Of a stretch of 64,000 nt of DNA, positions 16,759 through 24,680 are shown piece after piece. The stretch comes from Kitasatospora sp. MAP12-44 (GTDB taxonomy: Bacteria > Actinomycetota > Actinomycetes > Streptomycetales > Streptomycetaceae): the NCBI RefSeq assembly GCF_029892095.1, contig NZ_JARZAE010000004.1, positions 6,758,001 through 6,822,000 on the forward strand, read 5' to 3'. Under the pieces are notes generated by a model. It searched no databases, was not told where the DNA came from, and saw nothing but the letters and a program-made list of their open reading frames with translations. Within the stretch, counting starts at the first letter, position 1. Each line of letters starts with the position of its first letter. The position numbers and the translations under genes are program-made.

Positions 16759-17006
16759 GCCGGGCTCGCCGAGGTCTGCAGCGCCCCGAGGATGGCGTTC
16801 CACAGGTTGCCGGCGGTGGCGAAGGTGGTGTCGTTCATGTCCTCGTCCGGCAGGGAGACGGCGAAGGTGTCCTCGATGGCGAAGAGCAGCTCGATGGCCT
16901 GCATGGAGTCCAGGCCGAGCTCGCGCAGGCCGGATTCGGGCGAAAGCTCCCGACCGGCGGCGAACTTGAGGAAGGGGGTGAGCAGTTCGACGAAGCGCGG
17001 GTCCAT
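16755..17006 (-). CDS. Acyl carrier protein
   Basis: 83 aa free-standing carrier protein. The phosphopantetheine motif is ELGLDSMQAIELL with Ser34. It sits between the PLP decarboxylase (4 bp away) and flavoprotein B (4-bp overlap), as expected if the decarboxylase and oxidases act on its cargo. It is the only carrier in the operon with the canonical Asp-Ser pair. Confidence 0.9.
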   Translation of the reverse strand: MDPRFVELLTPFLKFAAGRELSPESGLRELGLDSMQAIELLFAIEDTFAVSLPDEDMNDTTFATAGNLWNAILGALQTSASPA

Positions 17007-17010
17007 TGGT

Positions 17011-18306
17011 TCACTCCTGAGTGGGCTCGGACGTGCGGGTCAGGGTCAGACGGGAGATCTCCGGGGCGCGGTCGGGCCGGTCGCTGTCGACCACGGCCTC
17101 CACGGGCAGCGGGTGGCCCAGGAAGGCGACCAGGCTGGCGTACAGGCCGTAGGCGCCGACGTTGGGCACCGCGACCAGGTCGCCGGGGCGCAGCGCGGGC
17201 AGCTTGGCGTCCCGCGCCCAGGTGTCCAGCGGCGTGCACAGCGGGCCGGTCACCATGGTGCTCGTGCTCGACTCGCCCTCCGAGCTTTGGCCCTCGGAGT
17301 GTTGGCTCAGCACGTGCGGCGAGAGCGGCGGCAGCCGGCGCAGCCCGGGATTGCCGCCCAGGTGGTTGATGCCGGACTCCAGCACCGCGATGGTCCTGCC
17401 ATGCGAGCGCTTGACGTCCAGCACGGCGGTCAGCAGGGTGCCGGCGGTGCCGACCAGATAGCGCCCGGACTCGAAGGACACGTCGGGCGGCCGCGCCGAC
17501 CAGCTCCCCAGCTCGGCCAGCAGCTCGGTGAGCGGACCGCGCAGCTCCGAAAGGTCGACGGCAGCACCGGACTTGGCGAACGGAGCGCCGAACCCACCGC
17601 CCAGGTCAAGGAGTCGAAGCCGTACGCCGTGTTCGGCCAGAACCGCCGCCAACCGCCGGGCGGTGTCCAGGGCCTGGCGGAACTGGCCCAGCAGGGCGCC
17701 CACTTCGCTCAGGTTGCTGCCCATGTAGAGGTGCAGTCCGACCACCTTGGCGTGCGCGCCGCCGGTGAACCGGGCCGGCTCGGCCAGCACCCAGCCGGTG
17801 TCGGCGCCGAACTGCGAGGGCACTCCGGTCATCGCCAGGCCCTGGCCGGGCACCGGCTGGTCGTCGTTGACCCGCAGCAGGCACTCGGCCGCCAGCGCGC
17901 GGGCCGCCGCGAGGCGGTCCAACTGCTCGATGGCATGGGGGGAGTCGACGGAGAAGAGCCGCACTCCGCGCTCCAGGGCGTCGGCGACCTCCGCGTCGCG
18001 CTTGCCAGGACCGCTGTAGAGGACGTCACCGGCCGGCCAGCCGGCGGCCAGCGCCGCGTCCAGCTCGCCGGTGGAGCAGACCTCGGGGTGCGCGCCGCAC
18101 TCGCGCAGGGTGGCGAGCAGCGCGGGGTGCGGATTGGCCTTGAGCGAGTAGTACAGGCCGGCCCGCTCGGGCAGCGCGGCCCGCAACCGGTCGTGATTGC
18201 GCCGTACTTCGGCCAGGTCGTAGACGTACGCCGGGGTCGGCACGCCCGCCAGGGCCTCCAGTGCCACGGGCAGCGCGGTGGCCAGTGTGTCAGCGGGTGC
18301 GGACAT
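17011..18306 (-). CDS. Fold-type III PLP-dependent amino acid decarboxylase (BtrK-like)
   Basis: 431 aa, of the diaminopimelate/ornithine decarboxylase fold. PLP lysine is Lys56 in YYSLKANPHP. LLDLGGGFG is the phosphate loop, ESGRYLVG the ESGR/EPGR motif, GPLCTPLDTW the catalytic-Cys motif and GAYGLYAS the C-terminal tyrosine motif. It starts 17 bp inside the AMP ligase gene and is followed by an ACP. Relatives next to a ligase and an ACP (for example butirosin BtrK and vicenistatin VinO) decarboxylate ACP-bound amino acids. The same role is inferred; free diaminopimelate decarboxylation is unlikely in this context. Confidence 0.85.
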   Translation of the reverse strand: MSAPADTLATALPVALEALAGVPTPAYVYDLAEVRRNHDRLRAALPERAGLYYSLKANPHPALLATLRECGAHPEVCSTGELDAALAAGWPAGDVLYSGPGKRDAEVADALERGVRLFSVDSPHAIEQLDRLAAARALAAECLLRVNDDQPVPGQGLAMTGVPSQFGADTGWVLAEPARFTGGAHAKVVGLHLYMGSNLSEVGALLGQFRQALDTARRLAAVLAEHGVRLRLLDLGGGFGAPFAKSGAAVDLSELRGPLTELLAELGSWSARPPDVSFESGRYLVGTAGTLLTAVLDVKRSHGRTIAVLESGINHLGGNPGLRRLPPLSPHVLSQHSEGQSSEGESSTSTMVTGPLCTPLDTWARDAKLPALRPGDLVAVPNVGAYGLYASLVAFLGHPLPVEAVVDSDRPDRAPEISRLTLTRTSEPTQE

Positions 18307-19834
18307 CGCCGGCCTCCCGCACCCGAGCCGCCAGCGCCTTGCGGTCGACCTTGCCGTTGCCGGTGAGCGGCAGCTCAGGCAGGACCAGGCAGTGCCGGGG
18401 GATCTTGAACTCCTCGATCTGCTCGCGCATCCCGACCAGCACCTCGGCGGCGCTCAGCCCGTCGACCGCGGTGACGAAGAGCCGGGCCGGCTCACCGCCG
18501 CTCGGGGCGAGTACGGCGGCGGAGTCCACCCCGGGCAGCCGGCGGGCCGCGGCCTCCACCTCGGTGGCGCTGACCCGGAACCCGTTCTCCTTGTAGATGT
18601 CGTCGCGCCGGCCGGTGAAGTAGAGGAAGCCGTCGGCGTCCAGCCAGCCGTAGTCGCCGGTGCGCAGCTCGGGCAGCAGGCCCTCCACCCGGTGGAAGCG
18701 CTGTGCGTTCAGCTCGGGGCGGCGCCAGTAGCCGGCCATCACGTGCGGGCCGCGGACCACGATCTCGCCCACCTCGCCCGGGGGTTGGCGCCGGCCCTCG
18801 TCGTCCACCACGAACACCTCGGTGCCCGGCAGCGCCCGCCCGCTGGAGCCGGGGCGGGTCAGGTCCTCGTCGGCGGGCATGATGGTGGCCCGCTTGCACT
18901 CGGTGAGCCCGAACATCAGGTGCACCCGCAGCGCGGGGATCGCCGCCCGCAGCGCGGCCAGTGCCTCCTGCGGCATCGCGGCGCCGGTGTTGGTGAGCAT
19001 CCGCAGCGGGAGCGTGCGGTCGCCGGCCCGGCGCAGCAGGCGGGCCAGCGCGTCGGCGACGGCGGGGACGGCGGGCAGCACGGTCGCCTGCGAGCGCCGC
19101 AGGTTGGCCAGCAGCGCCGGTCCCACCTCGGCGGGCCGGCCCAGCCAGACGTGTGCTCCGCCGTGCACGGCCAGGAAGAGCTGGTAGAGCCCGTAGTCGA
19201 AGGAGAGCGGCAGCGGGCTGTAGACCACGTCCTCGGTGCGGTAGGCCAGTTCGTGCTGGATCGCCTGGATGGCGAACACCATCTGCTGGTGGGTGCTGAC
19301 CACGGCCTTGGGCAGCGAGGTGGTGCCGGAGGTGTAGATCAGGCAGACCGGGTCGACGCCCAGCGGGGCCGGCGGCAGTGCGGCGTGCGCATCGGCGTGC
19401 ACGTCGAAGGCCGGGTCGAAGGCGTGCCGGGCAGCCGACTCGACGTCCAGCGCGGTGATGCCGCGCAACTCGGCGGCGGCCAGCGACGATTCGCAGTCGC
19501 TGACCAGCAGCGCCGGTTCGCAGTCGTCCAGGATGTGCTCCAACTGCAGCCCGCGGACCTGCTCGTGGAGCAGTGAGAAGGCCACGCCGACCCGGGAGGC
19601 CGCATAGACCAGGACCGGCAGCAGGGTGGAGGTGGGCGCGCTGACCACCAGGCGCTGCCCGCGCCGCAGTCCGACGCCGTCGGCCAGCCAGTGCGCGAGC
19701 CGCCGACTGGATTCGTCCAACTCGCGGTAGGTCAGGCTCTGTTCGCCGCTGGTGACGGCCGGGCGCTCGGGCCACCGGTCGGCGGCCCGGTCGAGCAGCT
19801 GGTGCAGGACGGATATCGCTGGCTGGGTGCTCAT
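18290..19834 (-). CDS. AMP-forming ligase loading an ACP (exosortase-type ECKR clade)
   Basis: 514 aa ANL enzyme. Motifs: CLIYTSGTTSLPKAVVSTH (A3), LPLSFDYGLYQLF (A4), HLMFGLTECKRATIMP (A5), LRTGDYGWLDADGFLYF (A7), LPLTGNGKVDRKAL (A10). The FGLTECKR variant resembles ligases that sit beside a PLP decarboxylase and an ACP in exosortase-A loci, as recalled from family descriptions. It overlaps the BtrH-ACP fusion by 4 bp and the decarboxylase by 17 bp. It probably activates the amino acid that the decarboxylase later processes. Confidence 0.85.
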   Translation of the reverse strand: MSTQPAISVLHQLLDRAADRWPERPAVTSGEQSLTYRELDESSRRLAHWLADGVGLRRGQRLVVSAPTSTLLPVLVYAASRVGVAFSLLHEQVRGLQLEHILDDCEPALLVSDCESSLAAAELRGITALDVESAARHAFDPAFDVHADAHAALPPAPLGVDPVCLIYTSGTTSLPKAVVSTHQQMVFAIQAIQHELAYRTEDVVYSPLPLSFDYGLYQLFLAVHGGAHVWLGRPAEVGPALLANLRRSQATVLPAVPAVADALARLLRRAGDRTLPLRMLTNTGAAMPQEALAALRAAIPALRVHLMFGLTECKRATIMPADEDLTRPGSSGRALPGTEVFVVDDEGRRQPPGEVGEIVVRGPHVMAGYWRRPELNAQRFHRVEGLLPELRTGDYGWLDADGFLYFTGRRDDIYKENGFRVSATEVEAAARRLPGVDSAAVLAPSGGEPARLFVTAVDGLSAAEVLVGMREQIEEFKIPRHCLVLPELPLTGNGKVDRKALAARVREAGDVRTR

Positions 19835-21126
19835 CGGACCTTCCCCTGGTGCGGAAGCGCTGCAGCGGCGGGTGCCGGCCTGGCGCCGGTTGACGGTGAA
19901 CGCTGGACGACGGCGCAGAGGGCGTCGACCTGGTGCAGGTTCTCGGGGACGAGGTCGTCGGCGTCGAACTCGATGCCCAGCTCGTGCTCCAGGCGTTCGA
20001 CGATCTCCACGATCCGGAAGGAGCTGAACGTCGCCAGCTCGCTGAGTGGTTGCCCGGCCAGCAGTTGCTCCGGCGTCGCGCCGAGCACCGCCGCCGCCAC
20101 GGCGGCCACCGTGCGGCGCAGCTCCTCGACCGACTGCGCGGACTGCGCGGACTGGTCGGACGGGTCGCTCTGCGAGGGAGAGGCGGGCTGCTCGACCGGG
20201 GACCCGAAGACCTCGGCGTCCGAGGTCAGCAGCAGAGCGAGGCGGGCGAGGAGCCCCTGCGGCTCGGCCCGGCCGCGCTCGACCCGGCGGTAGGCGAGGT
20301 ACACCTGCTCGGTCAGCGCGTCCCAGGCCCGAAGGTGCTCCGCCACGCGCGCCGTGCTCGCCCCGGTCGCCCCGGTGGCCCCGGTGGCCTGGGCGAAGGC
20401 CGCGTGCAGCTTGCGGGAGCGGGCCAGCAGCCAGGTCTCCAGGGTCAGTTGCTCCAGCGCGGCGGCCCGGTCGGAGTGCTCGGCATAGGCGCCGACATAG
20501 GTCAGCACGGCGGCCGGGCCGATCGGCTCGACGGCGCCCGGACCTGAGGCGTCGGTGGCCGCGCCGGGCCCGGCCGGGTCGGGGGCGAACTCCGCCACCG
20601 TCACCGGGCCGGGAAGCGCGGCCGCAAACCGCGCCGCGTCCAGCGTCCAGCGGCCCGGTCGCGCGCTGCCCCAGGGCGTCTCGTTGTGGTAGCCGTCCAC
20701 GATGGTGATCGCACCGCTCGGGTCCGTCTCGGCCAGGAAGCTGTGTTCCAGGTGCCGCCGCCCGAAGTACGGTACCCAGGGCAGGTGGTAGGCGTCGGCC
20801 ACCAGGTAGCAGCCGGGGCCGGGCCGGACGGCCGCGCCCGAGCTCTCGGTGCGCAGCTCGCGCAGCACCAGGCCGAGCCGCTGCTGCGCCTCGGCGAGCT
20901 GCTGCTCGGTGCTGCGCTCCACGGTGGGCAGGCCGCCGGGTCCGGGCCGCGGGTCCAGGCGCAGTGCCGCGCCGAGCCGCAGATGGGTGCCGCCACCGTG
21001 CCAGCGGTCGGCCAGCAGGCCCAGGTTGACCTGCAGGCAGTCGAAGAGTTCGGCGGGCAGGGTCGAGAGCGGGGCGGAGGTGTCGGCGGTCGTGCTCGTG
21101 CTCGTGGTCGTGGTTGTGGTTGTCAC
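19831..21126 (-). CDS. BtrH_N-like domain fused to a C-terminal acyl carrier domain
   Basis: 431 aa. GTG start at 21126 overlaps the previous stop (GTGA). A Thr/Ser-only leader (residues 2-13) precedes a Cys-peptidase-like domain: LFDCLQVN (Cys30), HLEHSFLAET (His128) and TIVDGYHNE (Asp144). A linker of repeated S-A-Q-type residues (~315-333) leads to a carrier domain (about 335-410). Its Ppant site reads LATFSSFRIVEIVERLE with Ser369; the Asp before Ser is replaced by Ser. The fusion suggests an acyltransferase that holds or receives its acyl group on its own carrier. I know no characterised protein of this architecture. Confidence 0.6.
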   Translation of the reverse strand: MTTTTTTTSTSTTADTSAPLSTLPAELFDCLQVNLGLLADRWHGGGTHLRLGAALRLDPRPGPGGLPTVERSTEQQLAEAQQRLGLVLRELRTESSGAAVRPGPGCYLVADAYHLPWVPYFGRRHLEHSFLAETDPSGAITIVDGYHNETPWGSARPGRWTLDAARFAAALPGPVTVAEFAPDPAGPGAATDASGPGAVEPIGPAAVLTYVGAYAEHSDRAAALEQLTLETWLLARSRKLHAAFAQATGATGATGASTARVAEHLRAWDALTEQVYLAYRRVERGRAEPQGLLARLALLLTSDAEVFGSPVEQPASPSQSDPSDQSAQSAQSVEELRRTVAAVAAAVLGATPEQLLAGQPLSELATFSSFRIVEIVERLEHELGIEFDADDLVPENLHQVDALCAVVQRSPSTGARPAPAAAALPHQGKVR

Positions 21127-21401
21127 AGCGCCGCCTCCGTCGCGCCGAGCACCACCGCGATCAGGTCCTGCACGGTGCGGAAGGTGCGGCCGACGAAGAT
21201 GTCGTCGGGCAGCAGCACCTCCAGTTCGTCCTCCAGTTCGACGAGGATCTGCAGCAGGGCAAGGGAGTTGAGGGCGAGCAGGCCGCCGGCCAGTGGTTCG
21301 TCGTCGCGGATGTCGGCGGGGTCGAGGGCTGCGGCGCACTGCGCGCCGAGCAGGCGCTTGACGCAGTCGCGGACGTCGCCGGTCGCCAGATGGGTGGTCA
21401 T
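21123..21401 (-). CDS. Acyl carrier protein, non-canonical Asn-Ser site
   Basis: 92 aa carrier protein. GGLLALNSLALLQILVELEDEL is the Ppant region (about residues 39-60; Ser46 preceded by Asn rather than Asp), followed by LPDDIFVGRTFRTVQDL typical of helix III-IV. It overlaps the thioesterase and the BtrH-ACP genes by 4 bp each. Confidence 0.82.
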   Translation of the reverse strand: MTTHLATGDVRDCVKRLLGAQCAAALDPADIRDDEPLAGGLLALNSLALLQILVELEDELEVLLPDDIFVGRTFRTVQDLIAVVLGATEAAL

Positions 21402-22102
21402 CGGGGGCTCCAGGGGAGGAAGTCGTCGAGGTGGCGCAGCAGCGCGCGGAAGTGCTCCGGCTGGAACACCTCGAAGTGTCCGCAGTCGAGGTGGCGGACC
21501 GTCAGTTCACTGGTACGGGTTTCCCATTGGGCGATCTGCTCGTCGCGTTCCGGCGCGGCGCAGGCCACCAGCAGGGTCCGCCCGGGCTGCCGGCTGGTGA
21601 CCCGGTGGGCGGCGCATGCCGTCAGGTGCGCGTCGGCGGTCCGGGTAGCACGCTGCTGGGCCGCCGGGTCGAGCGGCAGGGCCGCCCCGCGCAGGATGGC
21701 CGCCATCAGCTCGTCGTGCGATCGGTGGTAGGCGGACCACGGTTCGGCGAAGCTGTCCACCATGACGACCGCGGGCGGCGGTCCGCCGCCGGCCAGTCGG
21801 GCGGCCAACTCCCAGGCCAGCAGGCCGCCGAGGGACCAGCCGATCAGCAGGTCGGGCGGCGCGGGCAGGGCCTGCAGCAGGGCCAGGTAGCGCTCGGTCA
21901 TCGCCTGGAGGCTGTCGTCCGGCTGCTCGTCGCCGAACAGGCCGGGCGCCCGCACCCCGTGCACGACGCCCCGGCGGGCCAGCCAGGAGACCAGGCCGAC
22001 GTACTGCCCCAGGCCGCCGCCCGCCGGGTGCAGCAGCACGGAGCTGAGCGGACCGGGCCGCCGGCTGAAGGAGCTGAGCAGGGGGTGGTCGAGGGTTCTC
22101 AT
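21398..22102 (-). CDS. Type II thioesterase (alpha/beta hydrolase)
   Basis: 234 aa. HPAGGGLGQY near the N-terminus, nucleophile Ser in IGWSLGG, and catalytic His in CGHFEVFQP are the marks of GrsT/TEII-type thioesterases. These remove stalled acyl groups from carriers or release products. Coupled to the MFS gene before it and the ACP after it by ATGA overlaps. It could be an editing or a release enzyme. Confidence 0.88.
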   Translation of the reverse strand: MRTLDHPLLSSFSRRPGPLSSVLLHPAGGGLGQYVGLVSWLARRGVVHGVRAPGLFGDEQPDDSLQAMTERYLALLQALPAPPDLLIGWSLGGLLAWELAARLAGGGPPPAVVMVDSFAEPWSAYHRSHDELMAAILRGAALPLDPAAQQRATRTADAHLTACAAHRVTSRQPGRTLLVACAAPERDEQIAQWETRTSELTVRHLDCGHFEVFQPEHFRALLRHLDDFLPWSPR

Positions 22103-23385
22103 GAGGCATCCGTTCGGGCCAGCGGCGGGCGCCGGAGCGCTGAGGCGGCCACCGGTGCGGCGATCGCGACCTGGCGGCGGACCCGGACTTCGGCGACCAG
22201 GCCCGCGCCCGCCGCCAGGACCGCGAGCAGCAGGGCGACCAGGCGGAAGTCCATGACGTCCGACAGCCCACCGGTCAGCAGTGTGCAGAGCACCAGCAGC
22301 CCGTTGCCGGTGGCGTTGGTGAAGCTGGTGAGCAGCACCAGCTCGCTCGGCGGGCAGTCCTGGATGATCTCGGCCTGCGCCGCGGTGAAGGCGAACTCGA
22401 AGAGGAAGAGGTAGCCGAAGTAGGCGGCGAAGAGCGTCAACGGCCCACTCGCGTACGGCAGCAGCACCATCGCCCCGGCAGTTGCGGTGTTCGCCGCCAG
22501 GCCCAGCCGCCGGCCCGGCGCCATCCGCCGCAGCAGGACCGGGACGGCGATCGCGCCCAGGACCAGCGCCAGCCCGCAGACGATCTGTAGGTGCATCACC
22601 GAGGCGTCGCCCAGGTGCAGCACCCGGATCGGCACGACCGTGCGGGCCGTGCTGTGGAAGCCCTGGAAGGCGCCGACCGCGACGATCAGATAGACCACCG
22701 CGCGGGTGAGGCCGGGCCGTCCGCGCAGCACACCCGCGATCTGGCGCCGCAGTCCGAGCCGACTCGGCTCATCGCTTCGGGCGGTGGCGGCCCGGGGCGC
22801 CGAGACCTGCGGCAGCCAGCGGTAGCAGCACGCCGAGACCACGAAGGTGGAGGCGTCGACGGCCGCCGCCGTCTCCACCGACACGTGGCCGGCCAGCAGG
22901 CTGCCCAGCACCCCGCCCAGCGCACTGCCGAGGTAGTAGGAGTTGTTGAAGGTGTAGGAGGCGAGCTTGAGGGTCGGCCCGTCGAAGAGCCGGCGGGCGT
23001 AGACCACCCGCGCCGTCTTGGTGATCCCCTCCAGCAGGCCGCGCACCAGGAAGCAGCCAAGCACCGCGGCCACCAAGCCGTGCTGCAGCAGCACGCCGAT
23101 GGTCAACGAGACCAGCCCGCCGCCCAGTTCGACGCAGACCACGGTCCGCCGCAGCCGGGCGCCCTCGCAGGCCCGGCGCACGGTGGTGACCAGCAGGATC
23201 GGCAGGATCCACTGGAACCCGAAGACCGCCGAGGCGCTCAGCCCCGAGCCGTGCTGGTCGAGCAGTCGCGCCGAGACGGTGAGCAGCAGGAAGAAGGTGC
23301 CGGTGGAGCTGATCAGCATGGCCGCCCAGAGCACCAGGAAGCGCGGCGAGCCGAACAGCGCGCGCGCACCGCCGGCGGGCGTCAT
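22099..23385 (-). CDS. MFS transporter, probable product exporter
   Basis: 428 aa with about 10-12 hydrophobic segments (for example FLVLWAAMLISSTGTFFLLL, LVLLTSFTNATGNGLLVLCTLL), a Major Facilitator-type transporter. Start ATG 23385 overlaps the ATP-grasp stop by 4 bp, and the stop overlaps the thioesterase start by 4 bp. Sitting inside the operon it most likely exports the product and gives self-protection; import is not excluded. Confidence 0.8.
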   Translation of the reverse strand: MTPAGGARALFGSPRFLVLWAAMLISSTGTFFLLLTVSARLLDQHGSGLSASAVFGFQWILPILLVTTVRRACEGARLRRTVVCVELGGGLVSLTIGVLLQHGLVAAVLGCFLVRGLLEGITKTARVVYARRLFDGPTLKLASYTFNNSYYLGSALGGVLGSLLAGHVSVETAAAVDASTFVVSACCYRWLPQVSAPRAATARSDEPSRLGLRRQIAGVLRGRPGLTRAVVYLIVAVGAFQGFHSTARTVVPIRVLHLGDASVMHLQIVCGLALVLGAIAVPVLLRRMAPGRRLGLAANTATAGAMVLLPYASGPLTLFAAYFGYLFLFEFAFTAAQAEIIQDCPPSELVLLTSFTNATGNGLLVLCTLLTGGLSDVMDFRLVALLLAVLAAGAGLVAEVRVRRQVAIAAPVAASALRRPPLARTDAS

Positions 23386-24680
23386 GACGGGCCTCCCGAC
23401 GGGGCCACCGGCGTCATCCTGACGCCGAGCAGCTCCTCGATCTCGGACCTGATCTGCGTGCAGTCCAGCTCGGCCCGGGCGAAGTCCTTGGCGGTCACCC
23501 GGACCACCCCGTAGGTGTCGAAGTTGCCGTCCATCCGGCGCAGGCGGCTGCCCGCCTCGATGCTGCTGTCGCCGGAGTGCAGCCGGGGCCGGAAGGCCTC
23601 GAACCAGTCGGCCGGCAGGTCGCCGCGCACCGTGCAGTCCTCGGCGGTGGCCAGGAAGGTGTGGCTGGCGGCGGTCCGCACCGGGTACGGCTCGGCGGGC
23701 ACCGGCCCACCGTCGAAGAGGGTGACCAGCGTCTCGAAGAGGTTCTGCCCGGTCGCCGCGCGGATCACCTCGGGCACCGTCCCGCCGGCGATCCGCGGGT
23801 TGACCTCGACCAGCCGGAAGCCGTCGGCGGTGCCGATCACCTCGACGTGGAAGATCCCGAGGTCCAGGCCGAGCGCCCGGCAGACCCGCACTGCGTACGC
23901 CCCGAGTTCGCGTTCGGCCTCGGAGTCCAGGCCGCAGGGCATGGTGGAGCCGAGTTCGAGCACCGGGTTGTCCAGGCCGGTCTTGCGCCGGACGGCGGCC
24001 AGCGGGGTGAACGACACGCCGTCGGTGGCCACTTCGACCGAGTAGAGCGGCCCGACCGCCAACTCCTCCACGATGAAGCGGTCGTCGAGTTCGGCGGCCA
24101 GCCCCGGCACGAGCTCGGCGCAGCGGGCGTCGGCCTGCGCGAAGTGGGCGCTCACCTCCTGCGGCGAGTGCGCGATGGCGGTCACCGTCTTGCCGAGCCC
24201 GCTGACCGGCTTGACCACCACGGGGTAGCCGATGGCGGCCGCGGCGGCGAGTGCCTGCGCGGCCTCGGTGACCACCGCGAAGCCCAGGCTCGGGATCTGC
24301 TGCTCGCGCAGAATGGTGCGGCAACGCCCTTTGTCCCGGGCTGAGTTGATCGCCTCGCGGGAGGTGCCGAGGGCGCCGATCGCCTCGGCCAGCTCGGCGG
24401 CCGGCAGCACACACATATGCAGGGTGGTGAGCACCGCGTCGATCTCCCCGGTGTGGATCCCGGCGCCGTGCAGGGCGGCCAGCACGGCAACCGGATCCTG
24501 AATGTCCTCGACCCGGATCGCCTGGTCCACCGACTCGCGCGCCTGCCGGCGCACCTCGGGGGCGGCAAAGAAGTCGTAACTCGGCGACCAGAGCAGGGTG
24601 GTGCGGTGGCCGAGCTTGCGGGCGTACTCAAGTGCGTGGATTCCCAGGCCGGTTGACTCGACGAACAGCAGGTGCTTCAT
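23382..24680 (-). CDS. ATP-grasp amino acid ligase
   Basis: 432 aa. ATP-grasp fold of the carbamoyl-phosphate-synthase/D-Ala ligase type: YPVVVKPVSGLGKTV (ATP-binding Lys and loop), FIVEELAVGPLYSVEV, and HVEVIGTADGFRLVEVNPRIAGG with the Mg-binding Glu/Asn. Related proteins join amino acids (carnosine synthase-like) or load/extend ACP-bound amino acids with gamma-Glu (BtrJ). Coupled by ATGA to the sulfhydrylase and to the transporter. Acceptor and donor cannot be told from sequence. Confidence 0.88.
   Translation of the reverse strand: MKHLLFVESTGLGIHALEYARKLGHRTTLLWSPSYDFFAAPEVRRQARESVDQAIRVEDIQDPVAVLAALHGAGIHTGEIDAVLTTLHMCVLPAAELAEAIGALGTSREAINSARDKGRCRTILREQQIPSLGFAVVTEAAQALAAAAAIGYPVVVKPVSGLGKTVTAIAHSPQEVSAHFAQADARCAELVPGLAAELDDRFIVEELAVGPLYSVEVATDGVSFTPLAAVRRKTGLDNPVLELGSTMPCGLDSEAERELGAYAVRVCRALGLDLGIFHVEVIGTADGFRLVEVNPRIAGGTVPEVIRAATGQNLFETLVTLFDGGPVPAEPYPVRTAASHTFLATAEDCTVRGDLPADWFEAFRPRLHSGDSSIEAGSRLRRMDGNFDTYGVVRVTAKDFARAELDCTQIRSEIEELLGVRMTPVAPSGGPS

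Noticed and set aside
15613..18366. 917-aa plus-strand open frame
   Set aside because: Antisense shadow of the ACAD, ACP and decarboxylase genes; low-complexity Gly/Ala/Arg/Gln composition, no motifs.
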